The notes beneath the pieces were generated by a model, which saw nothing but the letters and a program-made list of their open reading frames with translations, did not search any database and was not told where the DNA came from. Below are positions 62,703-64,000 of a DNA stretch of 64,000 nt, piece by piece. Origin of the DNA: Lepidodermella squamata (taxonomy: Eukaryota; Gastrotricha); assembly GCA_047495785.1 (NCBI GenBank), contig JBLDXI010000023.1, positions 1,116,001 to 1,180,000 of the forward strand, given 5' to 3'. Numbering within the stretch: the first letter of the stretch is position 1; every line of letters starts with the position of its first letter. A program made the position numbers and the translations under genes.

Positions 62703-64000
62703 ATGGCCGCCGCTTCGGTTCAAATCAGCCTGAACAGCGGCACTAAGAGCGGCGAGCCCAACAACCCCACAGACACCTCCCACCACGAAGTTTCTTCCAG
62801 CCAAAGCTACCCGGACTACATCGAGGGCCAAGTCGCCGCTCAGTTGGTCCGCGACGCCATCCGCGCCTTCGACCCGGATGACTCAGACTCGAATGACGCA
62901 CCGTCCCGCTTCCAGACCTCGGACAGTGCTGATGCTTTAGCGAACCCTTTATCGCCTCCTCTGTCCAACAACGACTCGAACCACGGCCCTCTCGATAGCC
63001 CTAGAAGGCAGGAAACTGCGAATTTAGTCTCGACAGAAGACGAGCTGGACGAAGAACTAGCGGCCTTAGTCGATGAAGATGAGGTGCAGTTGCTGGAGCA
63101 AAGCCTCGATGCTTCAGGCAATGGCCGGCTGAGGGAGGATGAAGAGTTGCTGTTGGGCGAGGACCCGAATGCCGAATCTATCGATCTTCCATTACCACCA
63201 GCCTCGCTACTCACGTCTGATCCTGAGCATGACGCGAAATCGCCGGAAGTCCATCATATTGTCTCATCAGAATCAGACCAAATTCAACCAAGCGTGACGG
63301 TCCCCAAGCTTGAACTGGAGTCAAGTTTAGACCCCGTTTCAACATCACCCGTGCTCGAAGTCGAGGAATCACCTCACATTCAGTCAAGCGTGACGCCAGT
63401 TTCGGCTGAGCCAGCCGTTCAAATCGAAGTATTCCATCAAATTATAGGCGAACCGGACCAAATCCAGTCACCTGTGACGGAAGCTAAACCTCAAACTGAA
63501 TCTGTTCAGCCAACTGTGACGGAACCTGAACCCACCTTAGTCCATCAATTTATCGGTGGGAGTGATTCCCCGAGGCTTGATTTGAAGAGCCCAGAGCCAA
63601 ATTTCACTGATATCGCTGACCCGCAATTCTTGACTGATACGTCGAAATCCGAGGACGAAAGCGAGACAATTCTAGCTGAAGATCACCCAAGCGTGATCGA
63701 TGTGGTAGATTCACAGCAGGTGACTCTCGATGTGAAACCCGAGCCAGTCTACGAAAATATACCCGAGAAAACCGATTCTCCAGTACGACCACCGAGAGGC
63801 CATCGAAGGACGCCGTCGATGCCTTTGGAAGTTCTCAAATTCGAAGTAGACCCTCGAGACACCTTCACACCCCCTATTGCACCCAGGCGGCATAAGAAAA
63901 CCGCGTCTTTGGTCCAGGCTGAAGCTAGGTTGGAATACGACCCGATTAATCCAAGAAGTCGAACTGCTGAACCGCCCGTGGTGAGTCCGGTCGATGAGCC
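62703..64000 (+). CDS. N-terminal part of large acidic, probably disordered protein (runs off window)
   Basis: Open for all 432 codons to the window end, starting at ATG in AAAATGGCC. Composition is rich in Glu, Asp, Ser and Pro with no membrane segment or signal peptide. Loose repeats of the type HQIIGEPDQIQSPVTEAKPQ occur around residues 245-290. Near the end come Pro/Arg-rich motifs (RPPRGHRRTPSMP and PPIAPRRHKKTASL) that look like basophilic kinase sites and possible SH3 ligands. GC is clearly higher than in the flanking DNA, and codon use is that of a real gene. I do not recognise the family; a cytosolic scaffold or cytoskeletal adaptor is only a guess. Confidence 0.75.
   Translation, partial: MAAASVQISLNSGTKSGEPNNPTDTSHHEVSSSQSYPDYIEGQVAAQLVRDAIRAFDPDDSDSNDAPSRFQTSDSADALANPLSPPLSNNDSNHGPLDSPRRQETANLVSTEDELDEELAALVDEDEVQLLEQSLDASGNGRLREDEELLLGEDPNAESIDLPLPPASLLTSDPEHDAKSPEVHHIVSSESDQIQPSVTVPKLELESSLDPVSTSPVLEVEESPHIQSSVTPVSAEPAVQIEVFHQIIGEPDQIQSPVTEAKPQTESVQPTVTEPEPTLVHQFIGGSDSPRLDLKSPEPNFTDIADPQFLTDTSKSEDESETILAEDHPSVIDVVDSQQVTLDVKPEPVYENIPEKTDSPVRPPRGHRRTPSMPLEVLKFEVDPRDTFTPPIAPRRHKKTASLVQAEARLEYDPINPRSRTAEPPVVSPVDE

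Noticed and set aside
62840-63214. Ser-rich minus-strand ORF of 124 codons
   Set aside because: Antisense shadow of the acidic protein gene, whose Glu/Asp codons read as Ser/Leu-type runs on the other strand.

Overview
This is eukaryotic, almost certainly invertebrate animal DNA. The genes are split by very short introns (mostly 45-65 nt, GT-AG with a recurrent GC-AG minority). They encode animal families: Cys-loop ligand-gated channels, a family C GPCR, an S1 protease and degenerate homeodomains. There is one nuclear tRNA-Glu, a Ty3/gypsy-type LTR element, a Jockey-like LINE and several short inverted-repeat elements. I cannot name the phylum safely; a nematode, tardigrade or another small-intron lineage would all fit.

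Layout. 1-4147: a perfect 1,619-bp direct duplication (1-1619 = 2529-4147) carrying partial, decayed copies of a secreted repeat-domain gene. 4.7-7.8 kb: a damaged channel gene split by about 1.8 kb. 8.0-25.3 kb: two divergent multi-homeodomain genes. The right one (HDe, exons 9442-20453) has a complete LTR retrotransposon (10042-18985, TSD AAAG) in intron 3 and a full-length LINE (about 20337-25277) in its last coding exon. 25.6-29.5 kb (-): a ten-exon gene joining a signal peptide, two copies of an unknown four-exon domain, a Thr-rich stalk and a complete Cys-loop channel. All phases agree except for a 7-bp tandem duplication in exon 8. 30.4-35.4 kb: three more multi-homeodomain genes in tandem. 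35.6-40.9 kb: a chymotrypsin-like protease, a single-exon GABA-B-like GPCR (-) and a cysteine-rich secreted protein. 42.9-47.4 kb: an intron-rich nAChR-like channel whose 2.2-kb intron holds two MITE-like elements. 47.6 kb: tRNA-Glu (-). 48.6-58.8 kb: a tandem array of five single-exon channel genes (LGIC-A to -E; C is a pseudogene) sharing an upstream motif. 58.8-62.7 kb: AT-rich noncoding DNA. 62.7-64 kb: the start of an acidic, disordered protein running off the window.

How it fits together. Two local expansions dominate: Cys-loop channels (eight loci) and tandem-homeodomain genes (five loci). In both, duplication acted at gene and exon level. The channels have an unusually short M3-M4 loop, and M2 residues matching cation channels. 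The homeodomains appear to lack Asn51. The LTR element has identical LTRs, so it inserted recently. The most unusual object is the repeat-domain/channel chimera at 25.6-29.5 kb.
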